Both the position numbers and the translations under genes were made by a program. From assembly GCF_000196455.1 (NCBI RefSeq), contig NC_014614.1:1534001-1598000 (forward strand): a stretch of DNA of 64,000 nt, in the 5' to 3' direction. Shown piece after piece: positions 53,915 to 61,816 of this stretch. Source of the stretch: Acetoanaerobium sticklandii (GTDB taxonomy: Bacteria; Bacillota; Clostridia; Peptostreptococcales; Filifactoraceae). The notes beneath the pieces were generated by a model. That model was given only the letters and a program-made list of their open reading frames with translations. It did no database searches and had not been told where the DNA came from. Positions within the stretch are counted from its first letter, which is position 1. Each line of letters opens with the position of its first letter.

Positions 53915-54669
53915 TATATCATTCCCCATTTTTTTAAAGTTTTGTTTTCAAAAACTGAAAATAAATAATCCACCAAAGTACCTAATAGTACAATTACTAT
54001 AAGACTTGCATACATAGCATTTGTATCCATAAAAACTCTTTTTTCAAATATATAGTACCCAATACCACTTTTTCCATCGATAGCTCCAAATATCATTTCT
54101 GCTCCTATTAAAGCTCTCCAGGCTCTAGCCCAAGCTACTTTCAGCCCTGTAATAACGCTTGGCAGTGCACCGATTAGCTGAATTTCAAAAAAACGCTGAA
54201 GCTTATTTATTCCAATCAAATCTGATAACTCTCTATATACTATAGGCTGAGTTTTTATTCCACTCTTAATATTTACCATAACAGGCCAAATTACAGAGTG
54301 AAGAATAATAAAAATAATAGAATTTTTCCCAGTTCCAAACCACAAAATAACTATAGGAAGTATAGCTAAGGAAGGAAGTGGATCTAGCATTGAAGCCAAT
54401 GTATCTGATAAGCTTTCTATATATTTGTTATTCAAAGAAAAAATTACTAATATACATGCAACTAAAAATCCCAAAGCAAGACCTTTGAGAATAAATGAAA
54501 TAGAATATGCTAATTTAATGTGTAAATCTTCCTGAAGAAACGAGTGTCCTAGAGCAGTAATAACTGCGCTAGGAGACGGAAATAATATTGGATTAAATAT
54601 CTCAAGTTTAAACATTATTGACCATAGCATTACTATTATAAAAATCCAAAAAAATTTAATTTTAATCAT
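53914..54669 (-). CDS. ABC transporter permease, NitT/TauT type
   Basis: 251 residues, six membrane segments. The cytoplasmic coupling loop reads IQLIGALPSVITGLKVAWAR, an EAA-type motif of the SsuC/TauC class. The ATG at 54669 with GGGA upstream overlaps the end of the binding-protein gene. Confidence 0.9.
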   Translation of the reverse strand: MIKIKFFWIFIIVMLWSIMFKLEIFNPILFPSPSAVITALGHSFLQEDLHIKLAYSISFILKGLALGFLVACILVIFSLNNKYIESLSDTLASMLDPLPSLAILPIVILWFGTGKNSIIFIILHSVIWPVMVNIKSGIKTQPIVYRELSDLIGINKLQRFFEIQLIGALPSVITGLKVAWARAWRALIGAEMIFGAIDGKSGIGYYIFEKRVFMDTNAMYASLIVIVLLGTLVDYLFSVFENKTLKKWGMI

Positions 54670-55639
54670 AGTACCCATCCCATATTACTTCTTTTTCGTT
54701 ATAAGCTTTTGATATATACTCTACCTTATTCATAAATTCACTAAATCTATTTACTCCCTTTATTTCCTGATTGAACTTTACCCCTTCCATATTCATAAAA
54801 TCCTTGCTTTCGGGTATTGTCATATTGTATTTATCAGAAAAAATAGCAGCACTTTCTTCAGGGTTAGCTTCAATATAAATAAGGGCATCCTTAATAGCTT
54901 CATTTAAGATTTTAACTTTTTTTATATCTGTTTCATTTTCAATTTTTCCAGCACCTATTATAAATGTGAATTCTTCTCCAAAAGCTTCCTTAGATTCCAG
55001 TATTATTTTCATGTCTTTGTCTTTTAATTCCATCTGAGTATACGGGGGTGTTGTAAAGTGTCCTTTTATTTCGTTTTTAGCTCTAAGTATATCCATAGCA
55101 TCAGGGTGACTCATTGCAAGTAGCATAGAATCAAATTTTTTCGGCTCATTAAAAGCTTTATCTGCTGCCATTGAAAGCAAAATGTGCTGTACACTCCCTT
55201 GCTGAGGTAGTGCTATTTTATCCTGAGCAGTGAAGTCTGCTAAAGTATTTATACTTGGCGAATTTACTACAAGCGACGAAGGAACACTCGAAAGTCCTGT
55301 AAAAGCTTTCCAGTTCATACCTTTATCATAACCAATCAAAAATGGAGGAATCGCCATAAATCCAAAATCTATATCACCAGAGAGCATTCCTTCTCTTATT
55401 GCTGCAGTATTTCCAAGCTGCTTCCAGCTAATAGTTGTATTAGGATATTTATTTTCTATAATTTTATTAATTTGGATTATCTCAAGTGGAAAATAGGCAG
55501 TTCCAAATTGATATCCTATATTAATCTCTAGATTATCTGGATTCTCGGCTTTTTTTGAAGAACACGATACTAAATTCATTGAAACTATTAATACAAGCAA
55601 AATCACAACTGACGTTTTTAATTTATTATATATTCTCAT
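54662..55639 (-). CDS. ABC transporter substrate-binding lipoprotein, NMT1/TauA-like
   Basis: 325 residues from the ATG at 55639 (GGGGG 8 bases upstream). Lipobox LVSC. The periplasmic-binding fold has IGYQFGTAYFPLEI, GNTAAIREGMLSGDIDFGFM and ALPQQGSVQHILL, typical of NitT/TauT binding proteins. Candidate ligands include sulfonates, thiamine pyrimidine precursors or aromatic acids. Being in an operon with sugar enzymes gives no clear hint. Confidence 0.88.
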   Translation of the reverse strand: MRIYNKLKTSVVILLVLIVSMNLVSCSSKKAENPDNLEINIGYQFGTAYFPLEIIQINKIIENKYPNTTISWKQLGNTAAIREGMLSGDIDFGFMAIPPFLIGYDKGMNWKAFTGLSSVPSSLVVNSPSINTLADFTAQDKIALPQQGSVQHILLSMAADKAFNEPKKFDSMLLAMSHPDAMDILRAKNEIKGHFTTPPYTQMELKDKDMKIILESKEAFGEEFTFIIGAGKIENETDIKKVKILNEAIKDALIYIEANPEESAAIFSDKYNMTIPESKDFMNMEGVKFNQEIKGVNRFSEFMNKVEYISKAYNEKEVIWDGYYD

Positions 55640-55661
55640 CGTAATTACCCCCACTACATCA

Positions 55662-56897
55662 TTAATTTTCTAAATCAAGTAGAATATTTTCATTGTGTTC
55701 ATTATATATTTTTAGTTTACTTAAAACTTTATCAATATTTTCATCTAGGCTAGCTTTATTATCTCCTTTTATAACTACATAGCCAACTCTAAGTCTAGCG
55801 TCTTGAATGTCTCCAAGTATATCTCCATCCTTATAATTATATCCAGCTGATAAAACCCCATTTATTGATAAGATTTCATTTATATCAGTCATTTTATTTA
55901 TTAAACCTGGCTTTGCAAATAACATAATAACCTTTAGAAACTCTTTGTTTTTATCTATATCATAGTTCTCAATTTTAGAAATATCGATTTCTTCTCCAAG
56001 GCTCGATTTAATCAGAAAATCTAAAAAGTCGACTCCAGTTATTATCGGAATAAAAATATCTTCATAAGCCCCTCCTATTCTCGCAGCGATTTCATTTACA
56101 ATTATTCCCCTATTTCCAATTAACAGTTGATAATAAATAGGTCCATTTTCAATATTAAATGCTGTTGTTATTCTTTCACTTATATCATGTATTTCTTTAT
56201 AATATTTATCATAATATTTAGAAGGAAAAACATGGCTCTTGCATATACCTATATGTTTACCTGAGCTAAAAGTATTTCTATCTGTTATAGTAAGTATTTT
56301 CAGCTTTTTATTATAGACCCACCCACTTACAGTAATCTCGTCTGATTCATAATACTCTTCAATGAGTGCTATATTATCTCTTGAAAATGTCAACACTGAG
56401 TCGATATCAGTCTTTATTTCCTCTATAGTATTTAATTTGTACACTCCTCTTTGTCCTTGACTATCAATGGGTTTTATAACGTAGGGAGGATTTAAATTAC
56501 TTAATTCTTCCTCCATAAAATTTTTACTTATAAATCTGAATTTTGCAGTTGGTATATTATTTTTTTCAAATATTTGTTTCATTTTACTTTTGTTAGTAAC
56601 GTTTACTGCCGTTTCTACATCAATACAAAAAGGTAACCCTAATTCTTCAGAAACTTTTGCGCAAGTCAAAACTGGCTGATCCGTACCTAATGTCATTATT
56701 CCATTTATATTAAGTTTTTTCGCTTCCTCTAAGCATCTGCCATAATCAAAAGTGCTCGCTTTAACAAAAGTATCTGCAATTTCTCTGCCTGGTGGATTAT
56801 CAAGATAATCAGCTACAATAACTTCATGACCAAATTCTTTTGCTTTATTTATTGCATTGACTTGGCATGAGCCTCCTCCTAATATCATTAATTTCAA
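55662..56897 (-). CDS. ATP-grasp enzyme, substrate unknown
   Basis: 411 residues. The N-terminal pre-grasp domain has MKLMILGGGSCQVNAINKAK and GIMTLGTDQPVLTCA; the ATP-grasp region has PPYVIKPIDSQGQRGVYKL, ALIEEYYESDEITVSG and a metal/ATP site, IIVNEIAARIGG. It is related to carbamoyl-phosphate synthase/PurK-like and amino-acid ligases. It overlaps the glycosyltransferase gene by 4 bases, so it may acylate or aminoacylate the amino sugar made by the operon; that is inference. Confidence 0.82.
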   Translation of the reverse strand: MKLMILGGGSCQVNAINKAKEFGHEVIVADYLDNPPGREIADTFVKASTFDYGRCLEEAKKLNINGIMTLGTDQPVLTCAKVSEELGLPFCIDVETAVNVTNKSKMKQIFEKNNIPTAKFRFISKNFMEEELSNLNPPYVIKPIDSQGQRGVYKLNTIEEIKTDIDSVLTFSRDNIALIEEYYESDEITVSGWVYNKKLKILTITDRNTFSSGKHIGICKSHVFPSKYYDKYYKEIHDISERITTAFNIENGPIYYQLLIGNRGIIVNEIAARIGGAYEDIFIPIITGVDFLDFLIKSSLGEEIDISKIENYDIDKNKEFLKVIMLFAKPGLINKMTDINEILSINGVLSAGYNYKDGDILGDIQDARLRVGYVVIKGDNKASLDENIDKVLSKLKIYNEHNENILLDLEN

Positions 56898-57646
56898 GAG
56901 TTTTTCCTCCTTAATTTGATAAAATCTATTTCATACTGAGGTCTTTTATTGATATAAGTATCAAAATTTAATCTGCTATAATAAATAACTAAATTTATAT
57001 AAAGCCTAGCTAATTTTCTTATATTATAATTTGATTTCCCCACTTCTCTTCGTCTATGACTTACATCTATATATGTTATATTTCTAGTTCTTTTAAATAA
57101 TAAAGCTGATATATAAATAAAGTTTTTATCTGTTTTTATTATTTCGTCTATGATATTTTTTCTTATTACTCTAAAACTTCCTATTTTTATATGTTTTGGT
57201 TTTCCAATAAGTACATTAAATGTAATATTTGTCAATTTACTACCTAAATTTCTATATAAACTATGTTGCTTATGCTTAGCAACACCATAAACTGCATCGA
57301 AGCCTTGGTTGAGTCTTTCTTCCATTTTAAAAATCTCAGATACTGGATTTTGCAAATCATCATCCATAGTAACAACTAAATCATGCTCACAGTATCTAAG
57401 CCCACACAAAATTGCATTTTGTTGTCCATAATTTTTCTTTAATGAAATTACAGTTGTTTTATCTGGATATTCGCTGTAGATTTTATTCAGTACATCTAAA
57501 CTTTCATCTTTGCTTGAATCATTAACAAATATCACTTCAAAGTCTTTATTTTTATTTAAAAACTCACTATATATTTCTTTAAATAAACTCATCAAAGTTA
57601 AGCTACTATTATAAACAGGAACTACAATTGATATTTTGGATTTCAT
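56894..57646 (-). CDS. GT2 glycosyltransferase, ArnC/DPM1-like
   Basis: 250 residues. GT-A fold with VVPVYNSS, VNDSSKDES, KKNYGQQNAILCGLRY and the DXD-type MDDDLQNP (95-97). This pattern (NYGQ...D.DLQNP) is that of polyprenyl-phosphate sugar transferases such as ArnC. The usual two C-terminal membrane helices are missing, so it would be peripheral. It overlaps its neighbours by 4 bases on both sides. Confidence 0.88.
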   Translation of the reverse strand: MKSKISIVVPVYNSSLTLMSLFKEIYSEFLNKNKDFEVIFVNDSSKDESLDVLNKIYSEYPDKTTVISLKKNYGQQNAILCGLRYCEHDLVVTMDDDLQNPVSEIFKMEERLNQGFDAVYGVAKHKQHSLYRNLGSKLTNITFNVLIGKPKHIKIGSFRVIRKNIIDEIIKTDKNFIYISALLFKRTRNITYIDVSHRRREVGKSNYNIRKLARLYINLVIYYSRLNFDTYINKRPQYEIDFIKLRRKNS

Positions 57647-58791
57647 AGTATCTGTTCTCCAACAAAATTATCTATATAATCACAAACATAATTAATCTCT
57701 TTCTCAGAAATAGAATTATACAACGGAAGCCTTAGTAAGCGCTGGCTTAGATTATCAGTATACTTTAGCTTATTACAATCAAAACCATATTTTTTCCCCA
57801 TAATTGAATTATGTAGCGGAATAAAATGAAAAGCTGAACCTATATTATGTTTTTTTAAAAAAATCTGAAGTTCATCTCTAATAATTTTGTTCTTTGTAAT
57901 TATATAAAAAATATGATTATTGGAATTTGCATACTCAGGTAAAATCATAGGTCTAAAATAGTTTTTATATTTCTTTTTATTCAATCTTTCTAAATATACG
58001 CCAGCAAGTTTTTTTCTGTTACTATTTATTCTATCAAAGTTTTCAAGTTGACTACACAAAACTGCCATCAGAATTTCTGATGGACAATAACTTGATCCTT
58101 GATCTACCCACTCATATTTCGACACCTTTCCATTAATTAAATCTTGTCTATTTGTCCCTTTTTGTCTTATAATTTCAGCTTTTTTTAGCCACTCTTTATC
58201 TTTTCTATTTATAATTAAACATCCTGCTTCTCCTGCTATGACATTCTTGGTACTATGAAAGCTAATGCATGCCATATCCCCCATGCTTCCTAGATTTTTA
58301 TCATAAAATTTTGAACCTAATGCTTGAGCCGCATCTTCAATAACAGGTAGTTTATATTTTTTTGATATTTCCATAATTTTATCCATATCGCAGGCTATTC
58401 CTGCATAATGCATAACTATAATTGCCTTTGTCTTACTAGAGATATTTTTTTCAATTTCCTTAGGAGATATATTCATGGTTTTTGGATCCAAATCAACAAA
58501 AACAGGAGTAGCTCCTCTTAATACTATGCAATTAGCTGCCGATGGGAAATTAAATGAAGCCAATATAACCTCATCTCCTTGCTTAAAATCAAGTATAAGT
58601 GCCGCCATTTCCAGAGCATGAGTAGCTGAGGTTGTCATATATACTTCTTGAAACCCAAATTTATCTTTTAATAAAGCTTTTGCCTTGCTTGTATATTTTC
58701 CATCTGAAGCTGTAACTCCAATATCAAAGGCATCTTTAACATATTCTAGTTCTTGTTCAAAGTGATATTCCTTATGAAAAGGTATTTCCAT
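57643..58791 (-). CDS. PLP-dependent sugar aminotransferase, RffA/WecE-like
   Basis: 382 residues, DegT/DnrJ/EryC1/StrS class. It aligns along its length with my memory of E. coli RffA (WecE), which makes dTDP-4-amino-4,6-dideoxygalactose: for example TASDGKYTSKA, HYAGIACDMDKIM, EDAAQALGSK and IIRQKGTNR. The PLP lysine is Lys182 in FHSTKN. First gene of the operon; AAGG lies 9 bases before the ATG. Confidence 0.9.
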   Translation of the reverse strand: MEIPFHKEYHFEQELEYVKDAFDIGVTASDGKYTSKAKALLKDKFGFQEVYMTTSATHALEMAALILDFKQGDEVILASFNFPSAANCIVLRGATPVFVDLDPKTMNISPKEIEKNISSKTKAIIVMHYAGIACDMDKIMEISKKYKLPVIEDAAQALGSKFYDKNLGSMGDMACISFHSTKNVIAGEAGCLIINRKDKEWLKKAEIIRQKGTNRQDLINGKVSKYEWVDQGSSYCPSEILMAVLCSQLENFDRINSNRKKLAGVYLERLNKKKYKNYFRPMILPEYANSNNHIFYIITKNKIIRDELQIFLKKHNIGSAFHFIPLHNSIMGKKYGFDCNKLKYTDNLSQRLLRLPLYNSISEKEINYVCDYIDNFVGEQIL

Positions 58792-58831
58792 AACTATTAA
58801 CCTTCTTTGCTTTTTATAATTGTTTATTTGT

Positions 58832-58852
58832 GTAAGTATGAGTTATACTTAT
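58832..58852. promoter_or_regulatory. Inverted repeat overlapping the tusA-like gene promoter
   Basis: GTAAGTATGAGTTATACTTAT contains perfect arms TAAGTAT / ATACTTA around 5 bases. TATACT at 58844-58849, with TTGTTT 18 bases upstream, could be the promoter of the tusA-like gene at 58911. It is a candidate operator for that gene or the divergent rffA-like operon. Confidence 0.4.
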
Positions 58853-58910
58853 AGTGTTAACTTAATTATTAATTTTATTTAGTAATCAAACCACAGTCAG
58901 GAGAATAAAA

Positions 58911-59129
58911 ATGATAGAGATTGATTGTCTAGGTGATATGTGTCCAGTTCCAATCCTTAAACTTAAAGACGCAATTAAAACTGCTTCTGCTAACCAAACT
59001 ATAAAATTAATCACTGACCATAGCTGCGTTTTAGAAAATATAAAAGATATTCTTCAAAAATCCCCCTACACTTTCTATTTTGATGAAGTTATAACTGGTG
59101 TATGGGAAATTTTTGTAGAGGTAAATTAA
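58911..59129 (+). CDS. TusA-like (SirA family) sulfur-carrier protein 1
   Basis: 72 residues. The N-terminal IDCLGDMCPVPILKLKDAI has the conserved Cys11-Pro of TusA proteins, which carries persulfide sulfur. AGGAG lies 8 bases before the ATG. It is convergent with, and overlaps by 4 bases, the LysR gene. It is homologous to the protein at 61004. Confidence 0.9.
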   Translation: MIEIDCLGDMCPVPILKLKDAIKTASANQTIKLITDHSCVLENIKDILQKSPYTFYFDEVITGVWEIFVEVN

Positions 59130-60022
59130 CAAAAGCTTTTTTCTCCTACTTTTTTAAAGAAATCAATAAACTCTTTTACGCTTGTATCCATCTCTTTATC
59201 CTTTTTATAAATTATGTTTACATCATATTCTAAGCTCTCATCAAAAACTTTAATTTCTTTTAATTGTTTAAGATACAGCTCCTTTTTAATAGAGCTATAT
59301 GGAAGAATCGATATTCCTAAGCTCTTTATCAATAATGTTTTTATAGATTCTATAGAATCTAAACTAAATAACACATTCTGTTTTTTTATATCAAAGCCTA
59401 AATCCATAAGTTTTTTTTCTAATACTTTTTGTGCTTTATACTCTTCGATTAAAAGTATCATTGGAAACCTATTTAACTCATCCACAGCTATTTTATCTGG
59501 TATATCATAATCTTTTCCTGCAACAATCACCATTCTATCTCTACCAACTGAGGAATAAAATAAATCATTATTATCAGGTGCTCCTTCAATAAATCCCACA
59601 TCGCAAACGTCATTTATTATGTTGCTTTCAACCTTCTGTGAGTAGTCGGAATTAAGATAGTAATTATAATTCGAGTATTTTTCTTTTATCATATATATAG
59701 TACATGGAAGTGCATAAGTTGCCATCGTAGGAAAGGCATCTATTCTTATAGCTTTATTGTTATTGCTTATATCATTTAAATCTACTAGCATATTTTCATA
59801 TACCTTTAATATATTCTTTGCATATTTTTCAACAATTTTACCAGCCTCAGTTAATTGAACTCCTTTATTGCTTCTATCTAAAAGCTTATATCCTAAATTA
59901 TCCTCCAATTTATGTATCTGCTGGCTGAGTGCAGGCTGTGAAATATGTGAATTATTAGCCACTTTTGATATGCTTTTCACTGATGCTACCTCATAAAAAA
60001 ATCTTAAATATTCAATGTTCAT
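59126..60022 (-). CDS. LysR-type transcriptional regulator (CysL/CysB-like)
   Basis: 298 residues. The N-terminal winged helix-turn-helix is MNIEYLRFFYEVASVKSISK with NNSHISQPALSQQIHKLED; the effector domain follows from about residue 90. It is divergent to the yeeE-like operon, whose upstream region holds two T-N11-A type palindromes. It probably controls that sulfur operon and itself. AGGAG precedes the ATG. Confidence 0.92.
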   Translation of the reverse strand: MNIEYLRFFYEVASVKSISKVANNSHISQPALSQQIHKLEDNLGYKLLDRSNKGVQLTEAGKIVEKYAKNILKVYENMLVDLNDISNNNKAIRIDAFPTMATYALPCTIYMIKEKYSNYNYYLNSDYSQKVESNIINDVCDVGFIEGAPDNNDLFYSSVGRDRMVIVAGKDYDIPDKIAVDELNRFPMILLIEEYKAQKVLEKKLMDLGFDIKKQNVLFSLDSIESIKTLLIKSLGISILPYSSIKKELYLKQLKEIKVFDESLEYDVNIIYKKDKEMDTSVKEFIDFFKKVGEKSFC

Positions 60023-60109
60023 TTGAGTAATCTCCTTATTAATCCAAAATTTATATGAAATATCTAAACAGTTATTTTATTAACAAATATTATATCTAGT
60101 TATAAGATT

Positions 60110-60203
60110 ATAAGCAATACTTATAGCAAAACCTCTACCATAGAAAGTACTTATATTATATAATCACAAGCAATAAGTAATACCTATTGCCTTATGCTAT
60201 AAT
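60110..60203 (+). promoter_or_regulatory. LysR-type binding sites and activated promoter of the yeeE-like operon
   Basis: ATAAGCAATACTTAT (60110-60124) is a palindrome of the T-N11-A form; a near copy, ATAAGTAATACCTAT, is at 60173-60187, exactly 63 bases or six helical turns downstream. The extended -10 TGCTATAAT ends at 60203, while no -35 consensus exists; the second site covers the -35 position. This is the normal layout for LysR activation. Confidence 0.6.
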
Positions 60204-60250
60204 CAAAGCATAAAGAGATTAATAAAAATATAACAAGAGGAGTGCGAAAG

Positions 60251-60961
60251 ATGTCTGAAATTAATTCTACAGAAACTTCTGCTTCTTCAAGAAGAAGTAG
60301 TAGAGCTTCATCTAGCTCACGCAGAAAACCTAAGAAGAATCAGATTCCCTTTGGAATAGGAATTTTTTTCTTCATTGTATTGTTTGGTATTTATCTATCA
60401 ACAAAATCTAGTAGTTTAGCTTTCTTTTGGATTACGGGTAATGCTTTTGGATTTATACTTCAAAAATCAAGATTTTGCTTTACAGCTTCCATGAGAGACC
60501 CACTTTTAACCGGAAGCACTAGTGTTACTAGAGCTGTAATGGTAGCTTTAGCAATTGCTACTCTTGGATTTACAGCAATAAAATACGGAGCACATATAAA
60601 CGGGCTTCCTATTCCTGGTCAAGGTTACATAGTACCAATAAGCTTTGCAACTATAGTTGGCGGAGTAATTTTCGGTATAGGTATGGTTATAGCAGGAGGT
60701 TGTGCTTCTGGAACTCTAATGAGAGTTGGAGAAGGATTTCAAATGCAAATGCTATCATTAGTATTCTTTGTAATAGGTTCTTTGGTTGGTGCAAATAATT
60801 TTGGCTGGTGGCATAAAGTATTTATTTCTAAAGGACCATCAGTTTTCCTTCCAGATATTTTCGGCTGGGCCGGGGCCTTAGTTGTACAGTTACTTATTAT
60901 TGCAGGTGTGTATATTTTAGCTGATAAATGGGAAAATAAAAAAACCAATGAAGCTAATTAA
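60251..60961 (+). CDS. YeeE/YedE-like sulfur transporter, N-terminal half
   Basis: 236 residues from the ATG at 60251 (GAGGAG 8 bases upstream). A basic Ser/Arg-rich cytoplasmic tail (about 1-33, SSRRSSRASSSSRRKPKK) precedes six or so membrane segments. Conserved motifs are LQKSRFCFTASMRD and IAGGCASGTLMRVGEG, the first two cysteine sites of the thiosulfate transporter YeeE/TsuA. The second half of the family is encoded separately at 61274. Confidence 0.88.
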   Translation: MSEINSTETSASSRRSSRASSSSRRKPKKNQIPFGIGIFFFIVLFGIYLSTKSSSLAFFWITGNAFGFILQKSRFCFTASMRDPLLTGSTSVTRAVMVALAIATLGFTAIKYGAHINGLPIPGQGYIVPISFATIVGGVIFGIGMVIAGGCASGTLMRVGEGFQMQMLSLVFFVIGSLVGANNFGWWHKVFISKGPSVFLPDIFGWAGALVVQLLIIAGVYILADKWENKKTNEAN

Positions 60962-61003
60962 AATACTAATTTTTAATTAAAAATTTTAAGGAGGATTTCT
61001 AAA

Positions 61004-61228
61004 ATGAAAGAAGTAATATTAGATTGTCTAGGCGAGGCTTGTCCAATTCCACTAGTTAAAGCAGAAAATGCTATGAAAGAGTTATCTGCTGGTGATGTAC
61101 TTATAGTACAAATCGACCACAGCTGTGCAATGAAAAACGTACCTGAGTGGGCAAGAAAAGAAGGACATAATGTAGAAATCGAAGAAGTAGACGACGGTGA
61201 GTGGGAAGTAATAATAGAAAAGGCATAA
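61004..61228 (+). CDS. TusA-like sulfur-carrier protein 2
   Basis: 74 residues. LDCLGEACPIPLVKAENAM has the conserved Cys13-Pro; a second cysteine is in DHSCAMKNVPEW. Located between the two halves of the YeeE-like transporter, as TsuB partners TsuA in thiosulfate uptake. AAGGAGG lies 9 bases before the ATG, and an AATTTTTAATTAAAAATT palindrome lies just upstream. Confidence 0.92.
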   Translation: MKEVILDCLGEACPIPLVKAENAMKELSAGDVLIVQIDHSCAMKNVPEWARKEGHNVEIEEVDDGEWEVIIEKA

Positions 61229-61245
61229 TATGCCTTTTCTATTAT
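61211..61245 (+). other. Intercistronic hairpin at the end of the tusA-like gene
   Basis: ATAATAGAAAAGGCAT (61211-61226) pairs perfectly with ATGCCTTTTCTATTAT (61230-61245) around three bases; the stop codon TAA lies at the stem top and loop. There is no T run after it, so it is more likely an mRNA-stabilising or processing hairpin than a terminator. Confidence 0.7.
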
Positions 61246-61273
61246 ACAAACGAAAATTAAGGAGGTAATCTCT

Positions 61274-61807
61274 TTGGATATAAAGAATAATAAATACTAT
61301 AAATTATGGTTTAAGGATCCAATGACTTATGTTATGGGCGCTGTATTACTTTCAGTTTTTCAAATAATAACCTTTGCTGTTACTGGTAACCCATGGGGTG
61401 TTAGTGGACCATTTGCAAATTGGGGCGCTTGGGTATTTGAATTATTTGGTGGAAGTGTGGATAGCTGGAGCTATTTTAGTACAAAAAGTGCTCAAGCAAC
61501 TTTAAAAGCTGGATTTTTAAATGATCCAGGGTCAATAAGAAATTTAGGTGTAATTGTTGGAGCACTTTTTTCTACGCTAATGGCATCTCAGTTTAAATTC
61601 AAAAAAATAAAAAGTAAGAAACAAGTAATAGCTGCCGTTCTAGGAGGATTTTTGATGGGTTATGGCGCTAGACTAGCTTATGGATGTAATATAGGAGCAT
61701 TCTATAGTGGTATTGCTTCCCTATCATTATCTGGATGGGTATTTGGAATAGCGCTTTTCATAGGAGCTTTTTTAGGTAGCAAACTTTTAGTAAAATACTT
61801 CATGTAG
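61274..61807 (+). CDS. YeeE/YedE-like sulfur transporter, C-terminal half
   Basis: 177 residues from a TTG start with GGAGG 8 bases upstream. About four or five membrane segments; GYGARLAYGCNIGAFYSGIA carries the third conserved cysteine of YeeE/TsuA. With the product of 60251 it makes the equivalent of one full-length YeeE (about 350 residues). Confidence 0.88.
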   Translation: MDIKNNKYYKLWFKDPMTYVMGAVLLSVFQIITFAVTGNPWGVSGPFANWGAWVFELFGGSVDSWSYFSTKSAQATLKAGFLNDPGSIRNLGVIVGALFSTLMASQFKFKKIKSKKQVIAAVLGGFLMGYGARLAYGCNIGAFYSGIASLSLSGWVFGIALFIGAFLGSKLLVKYFM

Positions 61808-61816
61808 GAGGTCAAA

